From Steroidobacter gossypii (GTDB lineage: Bacteria; Pseudomonadota; Gammaproteobacteria; Steroidobacterales; Steroidobacteraceae), in assembly GCF_016801985.1 (NCBI RefSeq), contig NZ_JAEVLS010000008.1, forward strand, positions 124,001 to 188,000: DNA of 64,000 nt. Reading direction: 5' to 3'. The stretch's first letter is position 1, and each line of letters opens with the position of its first letter. This document shows, piece by piece, positions 17,781 to 25,931 of the stretch. Both the position numbers and the translations under genes were made by a program. Below the pieces are notes generated by a model. It saw only the letters and a list, made by a program, of their open reading frames with translations. It searched no databases and was not told the DNA's origin.

Positions 17781-18662
17781 ATGCCGACTCCAGCTTCCTC
17801 AGCTTCGACTTCCGACGCCGCGCACTATGGACCTCAGCTCGGTGACGCCGAGTTCGATTTCATCCGCCACGTGGTGGGCGAGAACGCCGGCATCGTGCTC
17901 GGTCCCAACAAGCGCCAGCTGGTGCAGGGGCGACTGGCGCGGCGGCTGCGCGAGCTCGGGCTGCCGAGCTACGAAGCGTATTGCGAATACCTGCGCGAGG
18001 CGGGTCCCGAAGAGCTGGTCGGCCTGATCAACGCGATCACCACCAACGTCACTTCGTTCTTTCGCGAGAATCATCATTTCGAGGCGCTGGCCTCGTACAT
18101 GCTCCCCGAAGCGATGCAGCGCAATGCCGCTTCCCGACGCCTGCGTATCTGGTCGGCGGGTTGCTCGACCGGCGAGGAGCCGTATTGCATTTCCATGGTG
18201 GCCGCCGAAGTGCTGCCAGCCTCGCCACGTTACGATTTCAAGATCCTGGCGACCGACATCGACAGCGACGTGGTTGCCGCCGCCACCTCCGGCATCTATC
18301 CGCTCGATCGCATGTCGAGCGTTTCGCAGGAGCGGCTCAAACGATTCTTTCAGAAGGGCGGCGGCGAGCACCTGGGCTGCGCGGTGGCCAAGCCGGAGCT
18401 GAAGTCCATGATCACGTTTCGCACGCTCAACCTGCTGCACACCTGGCCGATGAAAGGCCCGTTCGACGTGATCTTCTGCCGCAACGTGATGATCTATTTC
18501 GACCAGCCGACGCGCGAGAAACTGGTGAGCCGGTTCAGCGACATGCTCGCGCCCGGCGGTTACCTGTGCATCGGCCATTCGGAATCCATTCATGCAGGCA
18601 CCGCTCCCTTCAAGCTGGTCGGCAAGACCATCTACCGCCGCAACGGGGGCCTCAATGGATAA
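17781..18662 (+). CDS. cheR: Chemoreceptor methyltransferase CheR
   Basis: 293 residues. An N-terminal helical domain (DAEFDFIRHVVGENAGIVLG) precedes the SAM-dependent methyltransferase domain, with the binding motif IWSAGCSTGEEPYCISMV and the catalytic-domain block FDVIFCRNVMIYF. CheR transfers methyl groups from S-adenosylmethionine to receptor glutamates. ATG 17781 is chosen; a TTG at 17757 adds eight residues but lies inside a hairpin arm. The 3' end overlaps cheD by 8 bp. Two MCPs in the window end in pentapeptides that the CheR beta-subdomain could bind. Confidence 0.94.
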   Translation: MPTPASSASTSDAAHYGPQLGDAEFDFIRHVVGENAGIVLGPNKRQLVQGRLARRLRELGLPSYEAYCEYLREAGPEELVGLINAITTNVTSFFRENHHFEALASYMLPEAMQRNAASRRLRIWSAGCSTGEEPYCISMVAAEVLPASPRYDFKILATDIDSDVVAAATSGIYPLDRMSSVSQERLKRFFQKGGGEHLGCAVAKPELKSMITFRTLNLLHTWPMKGPFDVIFCRNVMIYFDQPTREKLVSRFSDMLAPGGYLCIGHSESIHAGTAPFKLVGKTIYRRNGGLNG

Positions 18663-19278
18663 GTCGCCATTGGCCCGGCCGCTGCCCGGTTTCGAGAACA
18701 TCCGCCGCTACACCAATTCCCAGGGCCAGGTGATCGCCAAGCTGCTGCCGGGCGATTTCTATGTGACCACTTACGACGAAGTGCTCGACACGGTGCTGGG
18801 CTCGTGCGTGTCGGCCTGCATCCGCAATCCTAAGCTCGGCATCGGCGGCATGAATCATTTCATGTTGCCGCGGCCGAGCGGCAATGGTCATGACACGTGG
18901 GAAACCGGCGCCGCCGGCCGTGCCACGCGTTACGGCAGCGCTTCGATGGAACAGCTGATCAACCGCATCCTGAAGGCGGGCGGCACGCGCGCCGATCTCG
19001 AAGTGAAAATCTTCGGCGGCGGCCGCGTGTTGAGGACGCTGACCGACGTCGGCGATCACAATGTGACTTTTGTGCGCGAGTTCCTCAGGAACGAAGGTTT
19101 GCGCGTGACTTCCGAGGACGTGGGCGATACCTGCCCGCGCCACGTGCAGTACTTCCCTTTGACGGGCCGCGTTCGCGTACGTCATCTGAATTCGAGCAGG
19201 GACATCGCTTCGCACGAACAGCAGTACCTCAAAGGCCTGGAAAAGACGCCTGTGGCCGGCGAGATCGACCTCTTCTGA
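18655..19278 (+). CDS. cheD: Chemoreceptor glutamine deamidase CheD
   Basis: 207 residues. The catalytic cysteine is C51 in VLGSCVSACI and the catalytic histidine H68 in GGMNHFMLP, in the order known for CheD; VKIFGGGRVL is the third conserved block. CheD deamidates receptor glutamines to methylatable glutamates and in some species also helps CheC. No cheC or cheZ is present in this window. It overlaps cheR by 8 bp and is followed 18 bp later by cheB, a common R-D-B order in proteobacteria. Confidence 0.95.
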   Translation: MDKSPLARPLPGFENIRRYTNSQGQVIAKLLPGDFYVTTYDEVLDTVLGSCVSACIRNPKLGIGGMNHFMLPRPSGNGHDTWETGAAGRATRYGSASMEQLINRILKAGGTRADLEVKIFGGGRVLRTLTDVGDHNVTFVREFLRNEGLRVTSEDVGDTCPRHVQYFPLTGRVRVRHLNSSRDIASHEQQYLKGLEKTPVAGEIDLF

Positions 19279-19296
19279 AGCTGCGGGCACAGCGCC

Positions 19297-20412
19297 ATGG
19301 CAATCAAACTTCTCATCGTCGACGACTCGGCCCTGGTGCGAAAGCTGTTGAGCGAGATGCTCAAGCAGGATCGCGACATCGAGATCGTCGGCACGGCCAC
19401 CGATCCGTATGCGGCGCGCGAGAAGATCAAGCAGCTCAATCCGGATGTCATCACGCTGGACGTGGAAATGCCGCGCATGGACGGCATCACCTTCCTCGAG
19501 AACCTGATGCGGCTGCGGCCCATGCCGGTGGTGATGGTGTCCTCGCTGACCCAGAAGGGCGCCGATGTCACATTGCGTGCGCTCGAGCTGGGCGCGATCG
19601 ACTTCGTCACCAAGCCCAAGGTCGACGTCGCCGGCAGTCTTGCGAACTACGCTGAAGAGTTGATCGCAAAGGTGAAGGTGGCAGCCAGTGCGCGAGTAAG
19701 TGCGCGGACGGCAGCGCCACGCAAGGCGGCAGTGCTGCAGTCGTTGACTCCAGAACAGCGTCACAGCGCGGACGCCGTCCTGCCGGCCTCCAGCAGCAAG
19801 CGCGTGTTGCGCACTACCGATCGAATCATCGCCATTGGCGCATCCACGGGCGGCACCGAGGCGATCCGCGAGGTGCTCGAGTCGCTGCCGGCTGACGCGC
19901 CGGCCGTGGTGATTTCTCAGCACATTCCGGCGGCTTTCAGCAAACCGTTCGCGGAGCGCATGAATCGTTGCTCGGCGATGTCGGTGTGCGAGGCCAGTGA
20001 TGGCCAGTACATCCTGCCGGGCCACGTCTATATCGCGCCCGGCGACCAGCACCTGCTGGTGGAGCGCGACGGCGCTCGTTACCGCTGCCGGCTCAGCAAC
20101 GGCCCGCCCGTCAATCGTCACCGCCCCAGCGTCGATGTGATGTTTCGTTCGGTGGCGCAGAACGTCGGTCCCAACGCCGTGGGCGTGATCCTGACCGGGA
20201 TGGGAGACGATGGCGCCCGCGGTCTGAAGGAGATGATGGAGGCCGGAGCTCCGACGGTCGCCCAGGACGAAGCCACCAGCGTGGTGTGGGGCATGCCCGG
20301 CGCAGCGGTCAAACTCGGCGGCGCGCAGTTGGTGTTGCCTTTGCATCGGGTGGCCGCCGAGATGATCCAGCTGACCGCCGATCACCCCAACGGCAAGCTG
20401 GCGCACGGCTGA
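19297..20412 (+). CDS. cheB: Chemotaxis methylesterase response regulator CheB
   Basis: 371 residues. N-terminal receiver domain ([10 protein letters not shown], phosphorylation site D55 in [10 protein letters not shown], lysine in TKPK), a linker of about 60 residues, then the methylesterase domain with the triad S183 ([11 protein letters not shown]), H209 ([11 protein letters not shown]) and D305 (MGDDGA). Phospho-CheB removes methyl groups from MCPs. Last classical che gene of the operon; an HDOD gene follows 109 bp later. Confidence 0.96.
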   Translation: MAIKLLIVDDSALVRKLLSEMLKQDRDIEIVGTATDPYAAREKIKQLNPDVITLDVEMPRMDGITFLENLMRLRPMPVVMVSSLTQKGADVTLRALELGAIDFVTKPKVDVAGSLANYAEELIAKVKVAASARVSARTAAPRKAAVLQSLTPEQRHSADAVLPASSSKRVLRTTDRIIAIGASTGGTEAIREVLESLPADAPAVVISQHIPAAFSKPFAERMNRCSAMSVCEASDGQYILPGHVYIAPGDQHLLVERDGARYRCRLSNGPPVNRHRPSVDVMFRSVAQNVGPNAVGVILTGMGDDGARGLKEMMEAGAPTVAQDEATSVVWGMPGAAVKLGGAQLVLPLHRVAAEMIQLTADHPNGKLAHG

Positions 20413-20521
20413 TTCCGCAGTTCCGGCGCGCCGTTCAGAAATGCGGACGGCAGCGCAGATTGGCCGATGGCGGCCGCGGTAGAGTTTGCCCAGACTTCCG
20501 TAGGACTGCCGAAACGCGACC

Positions 20522-21409
20522 ATGACAACTCCGAACGCCACTTTGCAGGCCACCCTGACCGGCGCCAGCGACAACGCGGCTGCATTCGCATTCGTCGGCG
20601 AGCTGGCGCAGGAAGTTTCCAGCGGCAAAGTCGAGCTGCCTTCGTTTCCGGACGTCGCGGTGCGCGTGCGCAAGGTGCTGGCGGACGAGAACGTTTCCAA
20701 CGATCAGATCGCTCGCGTCGTCGGCTCGGAGGCGGGCCTGGCCGCTCGCGTGTTCACGCTGGCCAATTCGGCCGCGCTGAATCGCAGCGGGCGCCCGGTT
20801 GCCGACCTGAAGACCGCGGTGAATCGCATCGGCCACAACAACGTGCGCACGGCCGCCGTGTCTTTCGCCATCGCGCAATTGCGCAAGGCCAACGAGCTCA
20901 AACATATTTCCAAGGAGCTCGAAGCTTTGTGGCAGGAGGCCACCACCGTGGCCGCGCTCGCTTACGCTGTCGCTGCGCGCACCGGCATCAACGCCGACGA
21001 ATCCATGCTGGCCGGCCTGCTGCACAATGTCGGCAAGATCTATATTTTGGCGCGCGCCCACAAGCATCCGATCTTTCGTGAGCCCGCGACGATGCAACAG
21101 CTGCTGCGCGACTGGCACGCCAACGTCGGCAAGGCCATCGTCGAGAACTGGGGCTTTCCCGATCACATCGCCGAGGCCATCGGCGAGCACGAGAACATCG
21201 AGCGCGTGAACGAAGAGCGCGACGTGACCGATGTGCTCACCGTTGCGGCGATGATGGCGGGCTTCTTCGGTCACGAAGCCGATCTCGAGCTGAACATGCA
21301 GGGCGTGAAATCGTTCTGGCGCCTTGGCCTGGACAATCAGAAGTGCGTGCATGTGATGCGCGACTGCGCCGACGAGATCAGCGCGCTCCGCACCGCCCTC
21401 GGCGACTGA
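20522..21409 (+). CDS. HDOD domain signal-transduction protein
   Basis: 295 residues. The HDOD fold covers most of the protein: LPSFPDVAVRVRKVLADE, DQIARVVGSEAGLAARVFTL with ANSAAL, and LLHNVGKIYIL, where a true HD phosphohydrolase would have HDIG; here it is HNVG. HDOD proteins lack the metal-binding HD pair and act in signalling, including c-di-GMP and motility pathways in several gammaproteobacteria. It lies between cheB and the terminator at 21440, so it probably belongs to the FliA-driven operon. No output domain. Confidence 0.88.
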   Translation: MTTPNATLQATLTGASDNAAAFAFVGELAQEVSSGKVELPSFPDVAVRVRKVLADENVSNDQIARVVGSEAGLAARVFTLANSAALNRSGRPVADLKTAVNRIGHNNVRTAAVSFAIAQLRKANELKHISKELEALWQEATTVAALAYAVAARTGINADESMLAGLLHNVGKIYILARAHKHPIFREPATMQQLLRDWHANVGKAIVENWGFPDHIAEAIGEHENIERVNEERDVTDVLTVAAMMAGFFGHEADLELNMQGVKSFWRLGLDNQKCVHVMRDCADEISALRTALGD

Positions 21410-21439
21410 CCAGCGCCCGACACCCGGTCATCGCATCAA

Positions 21440-21472
21440 CGCCCGCCATTTCGTTGGAACGGCGGGCGTTTT
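21440..21472 (+). terminator. Rho-independent terminator of the che operon
   Basis: CGCCCGCC (21440-21447) pairs with GGCGGGCG (21461-21468) across a 13-nt loop and is followed by TTTTCC. It sits 30 bp after the HDOD gene. The same stem and T-run occur at 25772. Confidence 0.85.
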
Positions 21473-21588
21473 CCTTTACGCCGGCTGCAGGAAATCCCTG
21501 AATCTGCCGTGGCGTTTCCCCAACAAAGGCTCGCTCGCAGGCAATTCGTGAGCTGTCTCGATAATCTTCACACGCGTGAGAGTGAGTG

Positions 21589-21618
21589 TTGACGACGGGT
21601 TCCGCGTAGTTGCATGAT
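21589..21618 (+). promoter_or_regulatory. Weak candidate sigma-70 promoter for the TonB receptor
   Basis: TTGACG and CATGAT are separated by 18 bp, 57 bp before the receptor ATG. The -35 box is good, the -10 box is poor. A strong Shine-Dalgarno (GGGGGGAG) lies just before the ATG at 21675. Confidence 0.25.
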
Positions 21619-21674
21619 CCACACACGCTCGGCGCCAGACCGGCGCTCAGGGAGAACCCAAAAGGGGGGAGTAC

Positions 21675-23915
21675 ATGAGGACCAAGCTGTTCACGTCCGC
21701 ATCCGCGGCCGCAATGTTGATGTCGCCGCTGGTGGTGCAGGGGCAGAGTTCACCCCAGCCCACATACGAGTTGGAAGAAATTGTCGTCACGGCCACCCGT
21801 CGTAGCGAGCGTCTGCAGGATGTTCCGCTCAGTATCACCGCGTTCTCGCAGGAGGACCTGACCGCCAAGGGCATCGTCGGCTACGAAGGTCTGGCGCGTG
21901 AAACGCCGGGCGTGGTGCTCAACAAGCCGAGCCAGAACTTCAACAACTTCACCGCTCGTGGCATCGCCACCAACGGTTACAACGCGAACCTGCAGAGCAC
22001 GGTCGCCATCTACGTCGACGAGTTGCCCATCTCCTCGATCGGCAACACCACGGTGATCGATCCCAACCTGTTCGACGTCGAGCGCATCGAGTTCCTGCGC
22101 GGCCCGCAGGGCACGCTGTTCGGCTCCGGCTCGCTGTCCGGCGCGTTGCGCATTCTCACCAAGAATCCGGACCTGACCGGGTTCGACGCCACGGCCATGA
22201 TCGATACCGGCGTGACCGACGGCGACGCTCTGCGCCAGCGCTACAACGCGATGGTCAACGTGCCGCTGGTGGAGGACAAGCTGGCGGTGCGCATGGTCGG
22301 CTTCTATCGCGACGAGGAAGGCTGGGTCGACAATCTCGGCACCGGCGTCGAGAACGCCAACCAGCTGGTCGACTACGGCGGCCGCTTCATCACGCTGTGG
22401 CAGGCGACCGATGAATTGTCGGTGCGCCTGCTGGTGTCGCACGAAGACAGCAAGCCGGAGGACTCTTCGCTGATCAGCCCCGAGCTCGGCGAGTACAAGC
22501 GCTTCTCGGACCAGCCGGACCTGTTCGTCGGCAAGATCACCAACTACAACGCCACGCTCGAATATCAGTTCAGCGGCGCGAAGCTCACCAGTTCCTCGAC
22601 GCTGTCCGAGTTCGATCAGCAGTTCTACGTCGACATCTCCGCGGCGGTCGGCGGACTGGTGCCGTACGGCCTGGACGCGAATGCTTCGCAGGAAACGTTC
22701 GTACAGGAAACGCGCCTCGCTTCGGATGCCGGCGGCAAGTGGGATTGGACGCTCGGCGTGTTCTATCTCGACCGGCGCAACGACGTCGACTACCTGCAGC
22801 GTTCCAACCCCGCGTTCCTGCAGGCGCGCGGCCTGGTGTTGCCGGATCAGTACTTCTCCAAGCAGTACACGCATTTCAACACCACCGAGCTCGCCGGCTT
22901 TGGCGAGTTGACCTACCGTCTCACCGATCGGCTGTGGGTCACCGGCGGCTTGCGCTACGGCGGCGTCGAGATCCAGGGCTTCACCGAGGGTGGCTATACC
23001 ACTCCGTACTTCGCTTACGCGTTCGGCGGGTTGACCGGTCCGCTGCCGATCACGCAGACGGCGCCAGCCGTCGGTCGCAAGGTGGAGAAGGACGATCCGT
23101 CGTACAAGGTCAGCTTGTCATTTGCGCCGACCTCGAACCTCACTACCTATGCGACCTTCTCGACCGGGTTCCGCACGCCGATCGTCAACGGCCAGGCCGG
23201 CAGCGTCAGCCTGATCGATCCGACCGACCTGGTGATTCCGGACGGGGCCGACTCGGACACGCTGAAGAACTACGAGATCGGCGCCAAGGGCCGCTGGTTC
23301 AACGGTCGTCTGACCACCAACCTGGCGGCTTATTACATCGACTGGACCGACATCCAGGTGCAGGCCAACCGCGTCTCCGATGCGATCCAGTTCGCCACCA
23401 ACATCGGCGGCGCGCGCAGCCAGGGTTTCGAGTTTGAAATCACGGCGGCCCCGAGCAACGGCTGGCTGCTCGGCCTGAACGGGTCCTTCAGCGACGCGAA
23501 AGTCAACGACCTGACGGCGCAGGAAGCGGCCATCTCCGGCGCCGTGATGGATGCACGTCTCACCGCTCCGAAGTTCCAGGGCGCGGCTTTCGTGCAATAT
23601 GACTTCCCGCTGGGCGCGAGCTGGATGGGCACCTCGAGCGTGGCTTTCCAGCACGTCGATTCGTATCCCAACCAGTTCCCGAACGTGCCGGGCAGGCCAG
23701 CGACCACGGCCCCGACCTACGGCTACACGGATAGTTACAACAACGTGAACCTGACCCTCGGCGCCAACATGGGCTCGCTGTCGGTCACGGCCTATGCCGA
23801 GAACCTGCTGGACGACGATTCGATCATCTACATCCATCCGGAAACGTTTCTGGCCAGCCGTTTCGCCACCATGCGTCCGCGCACGGTCGGCTTGCGACTG
23901 AAGTACGATTTCTAG
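21675..23915 (+). CDS. TonB-dependent outer-membrane receptor
   Basis: 746 residues. Signal peptide (about 1-24), then a TonB box-like LEEIVVTATRR and the plug domain (RLQDVPLSITAFSQEDL, then FLRGPQGTLFGSGSLSGALR). The rest is a 22-strand barrel ending in the typical LRLKYDF with a C-terminal phenylalanine. The plug resembles receptors for organic substrates (hydrophobic compounds or glycans) rather than ferric siderophores with long extensions, but the ligand cannot be assigned. The next gene on the same strand, 128 bp on, is a secreted carboxylesterase, which could act on the same substrate. Confidence 0.92.
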   Translation: MRTKLFTSASAAAMLMSPLVVQGQSSPQPTYELEEIVVTATRRSERLQDVPLSITAFSQEDLTAKGIVGYEGLARETPGVVLNKPSQNFNNFTARGIATNGYNANLQSTVAIYVDELPISSIGNTTVIDPNLFDVERIEFLRGPQGTLFGSGSLSGALRILTKNPDLTGFDATAMIDTGVTDGDALRQRYNAMVNVPLVEDKLAVRMVGFYRDEEGWVDNLGTGVENANQLVDYGGRFITLWQATDELSVRLLVSHEDSKPEDSSLISPELGEYKRFSDQPDLFVGKITNYNATLEYQFSGAKLTSSSTLSEFDQQFYVDISAAVGGLVPYGLDANASQETFVQETRLASDAGGKWDWTLGVFYLDRRNDVDYLQRSNPAFLQARGLVLPDQYFSKQYTHFNTTELAGFGELTYRLTDRLWVTGGLRYGGVEIQGFTEGGYTTPYFAYAFGGLTGPLPITQTAPAVGRKVEKDDPSYKVSLSFAPTSNLTTYATFSTGFRTPIVNGQAGSVSLIDPTDLVIPDGADSDTLKNYEIGAKGRWFNGRLTTNLAAYYIDWTDIQVQANRVSDAIQFATNIGGARSQGFEFEITAAPSNGWLLGLNGSFSDAKVNDLTAQEAAISGAVMDARLTAPKFQGAAFVQYDFPLGASWMGTSSVAFQHVDSYPNQFPNVPGRPATTAPTYGYTDSYNNVNLTLGANMGSLSVTAYAENLLDDDSIIYIHPETFLASRFATMRPRTVGLRLKYDF

Positions 23916-23949
23916 GATCGAGAGAGTAGCGACCCAGGGAATGCGGTCA

Positions 23950-23983
23950 CGCCCGATGCACGACCCGGTTCGTGCATCGGGCG
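23950..23983. repeat. Strong hairpin after the TonB receptor
   Basis: CGCCCGATGCACGA and TCGTGCATCGGGCG form a perfect 14-bp stem with loop CCCGGT, 34 bp after the receptor stop. No T-run follows, so it may stabilise the receptor mRNA or only partly terminate it before the esterase gene. Confidence 0.7.
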
Positions 23984-24043
23984 CATCGATGTCCGACGAT
24001 CTCGTGGATCGCTGCGCCGGGAAGCGCTCGGAGATAAAAAGAA

Positions 24044-25690
24044 ATGTCACATTCCTCGAGAACCGTGATTCTGCGCGCCATCGCAGGCAGCGTCGCGGCG
24101 TTGATTGCCGGAACTGCGATTGCAGGGCCCATCGTGCACGCGCCGGCGGGCACGCTCGAAGGCGGTACAAAAAAAGGCGTGCTGACTTTCAAGGGCATTC
24201 CTTATGCGCAGCCGCCCGTCGGCGAGTTGAGGTGGAAGCCTCCCGTGCCGCTGCCGGCCTGGCAAGGGGTACGCGACGCCGCCGGTTTTTCGCCTTCCTG
24301 CATCCAGCCTCGGCCGCTCGGCCGGAGCATCTACACCAACGAGCCCCCTAAGATCAGCGAAGACTGTCTGTATCTAAACGTGTGGGCCCCAGAGGGCGTC
24401 CGCGATGCACCCGTGTTCTTCTGGATCCATGGCGGCGCGCTCACGAGTGGTTCGGGAGCGGAGGCGATCTATGACGGCACGAAGCTCGCCCAGCGCGGTG
24501 TGGTGGTAGTAACCATCAACTATCGCCTTGGCGCTTTGGGCTATCTCGCGCATCCTGAGCTCAGCGCGGAATCGCCCGAGAAGATTTCCGGTAACTATGG
24601 TCTGCTCGATCAGATCGAAGCGCTGCGCTGGGTGAAAACAAACATTGCCGCGTTCGGCGGCGATGCGGCGAACGTGACCATCGCTGGCGAATCGGCGGGC
24701 GCGTTGAGCGTGATGTATCTGATGGCGTCGCCGCCAGCGCGTGGCCTGTTCAGCAAGGCGATCGCGCAGAGCGCCTACATGATTTCGACACCCGAACTGA
24801 AGCAAGCCAGGTTCGGCGAACAGCCCGCCGAAGCGCTCGGCATCAAGCTTGCGACTGCTATTGGCGCCAACGATGTGGCCGCCTTGCGCGCGATGAGCGG
24901 CGTGGAGGTGGTCAATGCGGCGGCCCGCGCGGGTTACTTCCCGTTGGGAACGGTCGACGGCCACCTGCTGCCGCACCAGATCGCCGAAGTGTTCGATCGG
25001 GGCGAGCAGGCGCCGGTGCCGATTCTCGCGGGATTCAACAGCGGAGAGATTCGTTCGCTGCGCTTCCTAGCGCCGCCGACACCGTCCAGCGAGTCCGCGT
25101 ACGAGTCGGAGATCCGCACGCGGTACGCCGATCTCGCGGAATCGTTCTTGAAACAGTATCCCAGCAAGCACTTGGAAGAGGCGGTGCTCGCGATCACGCG
25201 CGATGCGATGTATGGCTGGACCGCCGAGCGCCTGGTGCGCAAGCAAACCGCGCTGGGCAAGCCGTCATTCTTTTATATCTTCGATCACGGCTATCCGAAT
25301 GCCGATTCGCTCGGTCTGCACGCTTTTCATGGCTCCGAGCTGCCGTACGTCTTCGGCACGGCGAGCCGCACGCCGCCGTTTTGGCCGAAGCTGCCGAAGA
25401 GCCGCGCCGAAACGGATTTCTCCGAGGCGATGATCGATTATTGGACCAGCTTCGTGCGCACCGGCCAGCCGACCGCCGAGCAGCAGCCCGATTGGCCGGC
25501 GTTCGGATCGAGTCATGCCTATATGTACTTCGCCGACGTGCCGAAACCGGCCGCCCGGCTGTTGCCCGGGATGTTCGAGTTGCACGAGCAAGTCGTGTGT
25601 CGCCGCCGTGCGGACGGTACGCAACCATGGAACTGGAACGTCGGCGTCATTTCGCCAGCGCTGCCGCCGAGGACAGAGTCGTGTCGATGA
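24044..25690 (+). CDS. Secreted type-B carboxylesterase
   Basis: 548 residues. N-terminal signal peptide (ILRAIAGSVAALIAGTAIAG). The alpha/beta-hydrolase core has the type-B signature: YAQPPVGELRWKPP, the EDCLYLNVWAP block, oxyanion HGGALTSGSG, nucleophile S217 in GESAGALSV, and a C-terminal catalytic histidine in LHAFHGSELPYVFG. These enzymes hydrolyse carboxylic esters; the signal peptide points to the periplasm or outside. It follows the TonB receptor on the same strand and precedes a terminator, so the pair may be a small uptake-and-hydrolysis operon. Substrate not determinable. Confidence 0.92.
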   Translation: MSHSSRTVILRAIAGSVAALIAGTAIAGPIVHAPAGTLEGGTKKGVLTFKGIPYAQPPVGELRWKPPVPLPAWQGVRDAAGFSPSCIQPRPLGRSIYTNEPPKISEDCLYLNVWAPEGVRDAPVFFWIHGGALTSGSGAEAIYDGTKLAQRGVVVVTINYRLGALGYLAHPELSAESPEKISGNYGLLDQIEALRWVKTNIAAFGGDAANVTIAGESAGALSVMYLMASPPARGLFSKAIAQSAYMISTPELKQARFGEQPAEALGIKLATAIGANDVAALRAMSGVEVVNAAARAGYFPLGTVDGHLLPHQIAEVFDRGEQAPVPILAGFNSGEIRSLRFLAPPTPSSESAYESEIRTRYADLAESFLKQYPSKHLEEAVLAITRDAMYGWTAERLVRKQTALGKPSFFYIFDHGYPNADSLGLHAFHGSELPYVFGTASRTPPFWPKLPKSRAETDFSEAMIDYWTSFVRTGQPTAEQQPDWPAFGSSHAYMYFADVPKPAARLLPGMFELHEQVVCRRRADGTQPWNWNVGVISPALPPRTESCR

Positions 25691-25771
25691 GCGGTGCCAC
25701 ACAGCTGCCTTGCGCGGTTCGGAGCCGTTGACGAAAGTCCCGATCGGTTTTCATCTGACATGGCAGAGCGA

Positions 25772-25802
25772 CGCCCGCCTTCGCAAGCACGGCGGGCGTT
25801 TT
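25772..25802 (+). terminator. Rho-independent terminator after the carboxylesterase
   Basis: CGCCCGCC (25772-25779) and GGCGGGCG (25791-25798) around an 11-nt loop, followed by TTTTCG. Nearly the same stem as the terminator at 21440, so both ends of the receptor/esterase region carry the same element. Confidence 0.85.
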
Positions 25803-25931
25803 CGTTTTCCGGCTCTTGTTAGGGTCAATCCCTAGCGCTGCACTCGGCGCGCCCTGAATTGCGCTGCAAGAGGTTCATCGCGCCTGCAGGGTGTCGATAC
25901 CGGAGATGGGAATACTCATTGGTAGTTTCGT

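Noticed and set aside
20413-20521. Sigma-28 promoter before the HDOD gene
   Set aside because: GCCGATGG is present but the -35 position reads CGGA rather than TAAA.
13348-20700. Very long minus-strand open frames (634, 518 and 682 codons) across cheA, the MCP and cheD-cheB
   Set aside because: Antisense shadows of GC-rich, strongly conserved genes; His/Arg/Gln-rich translations without motifs.
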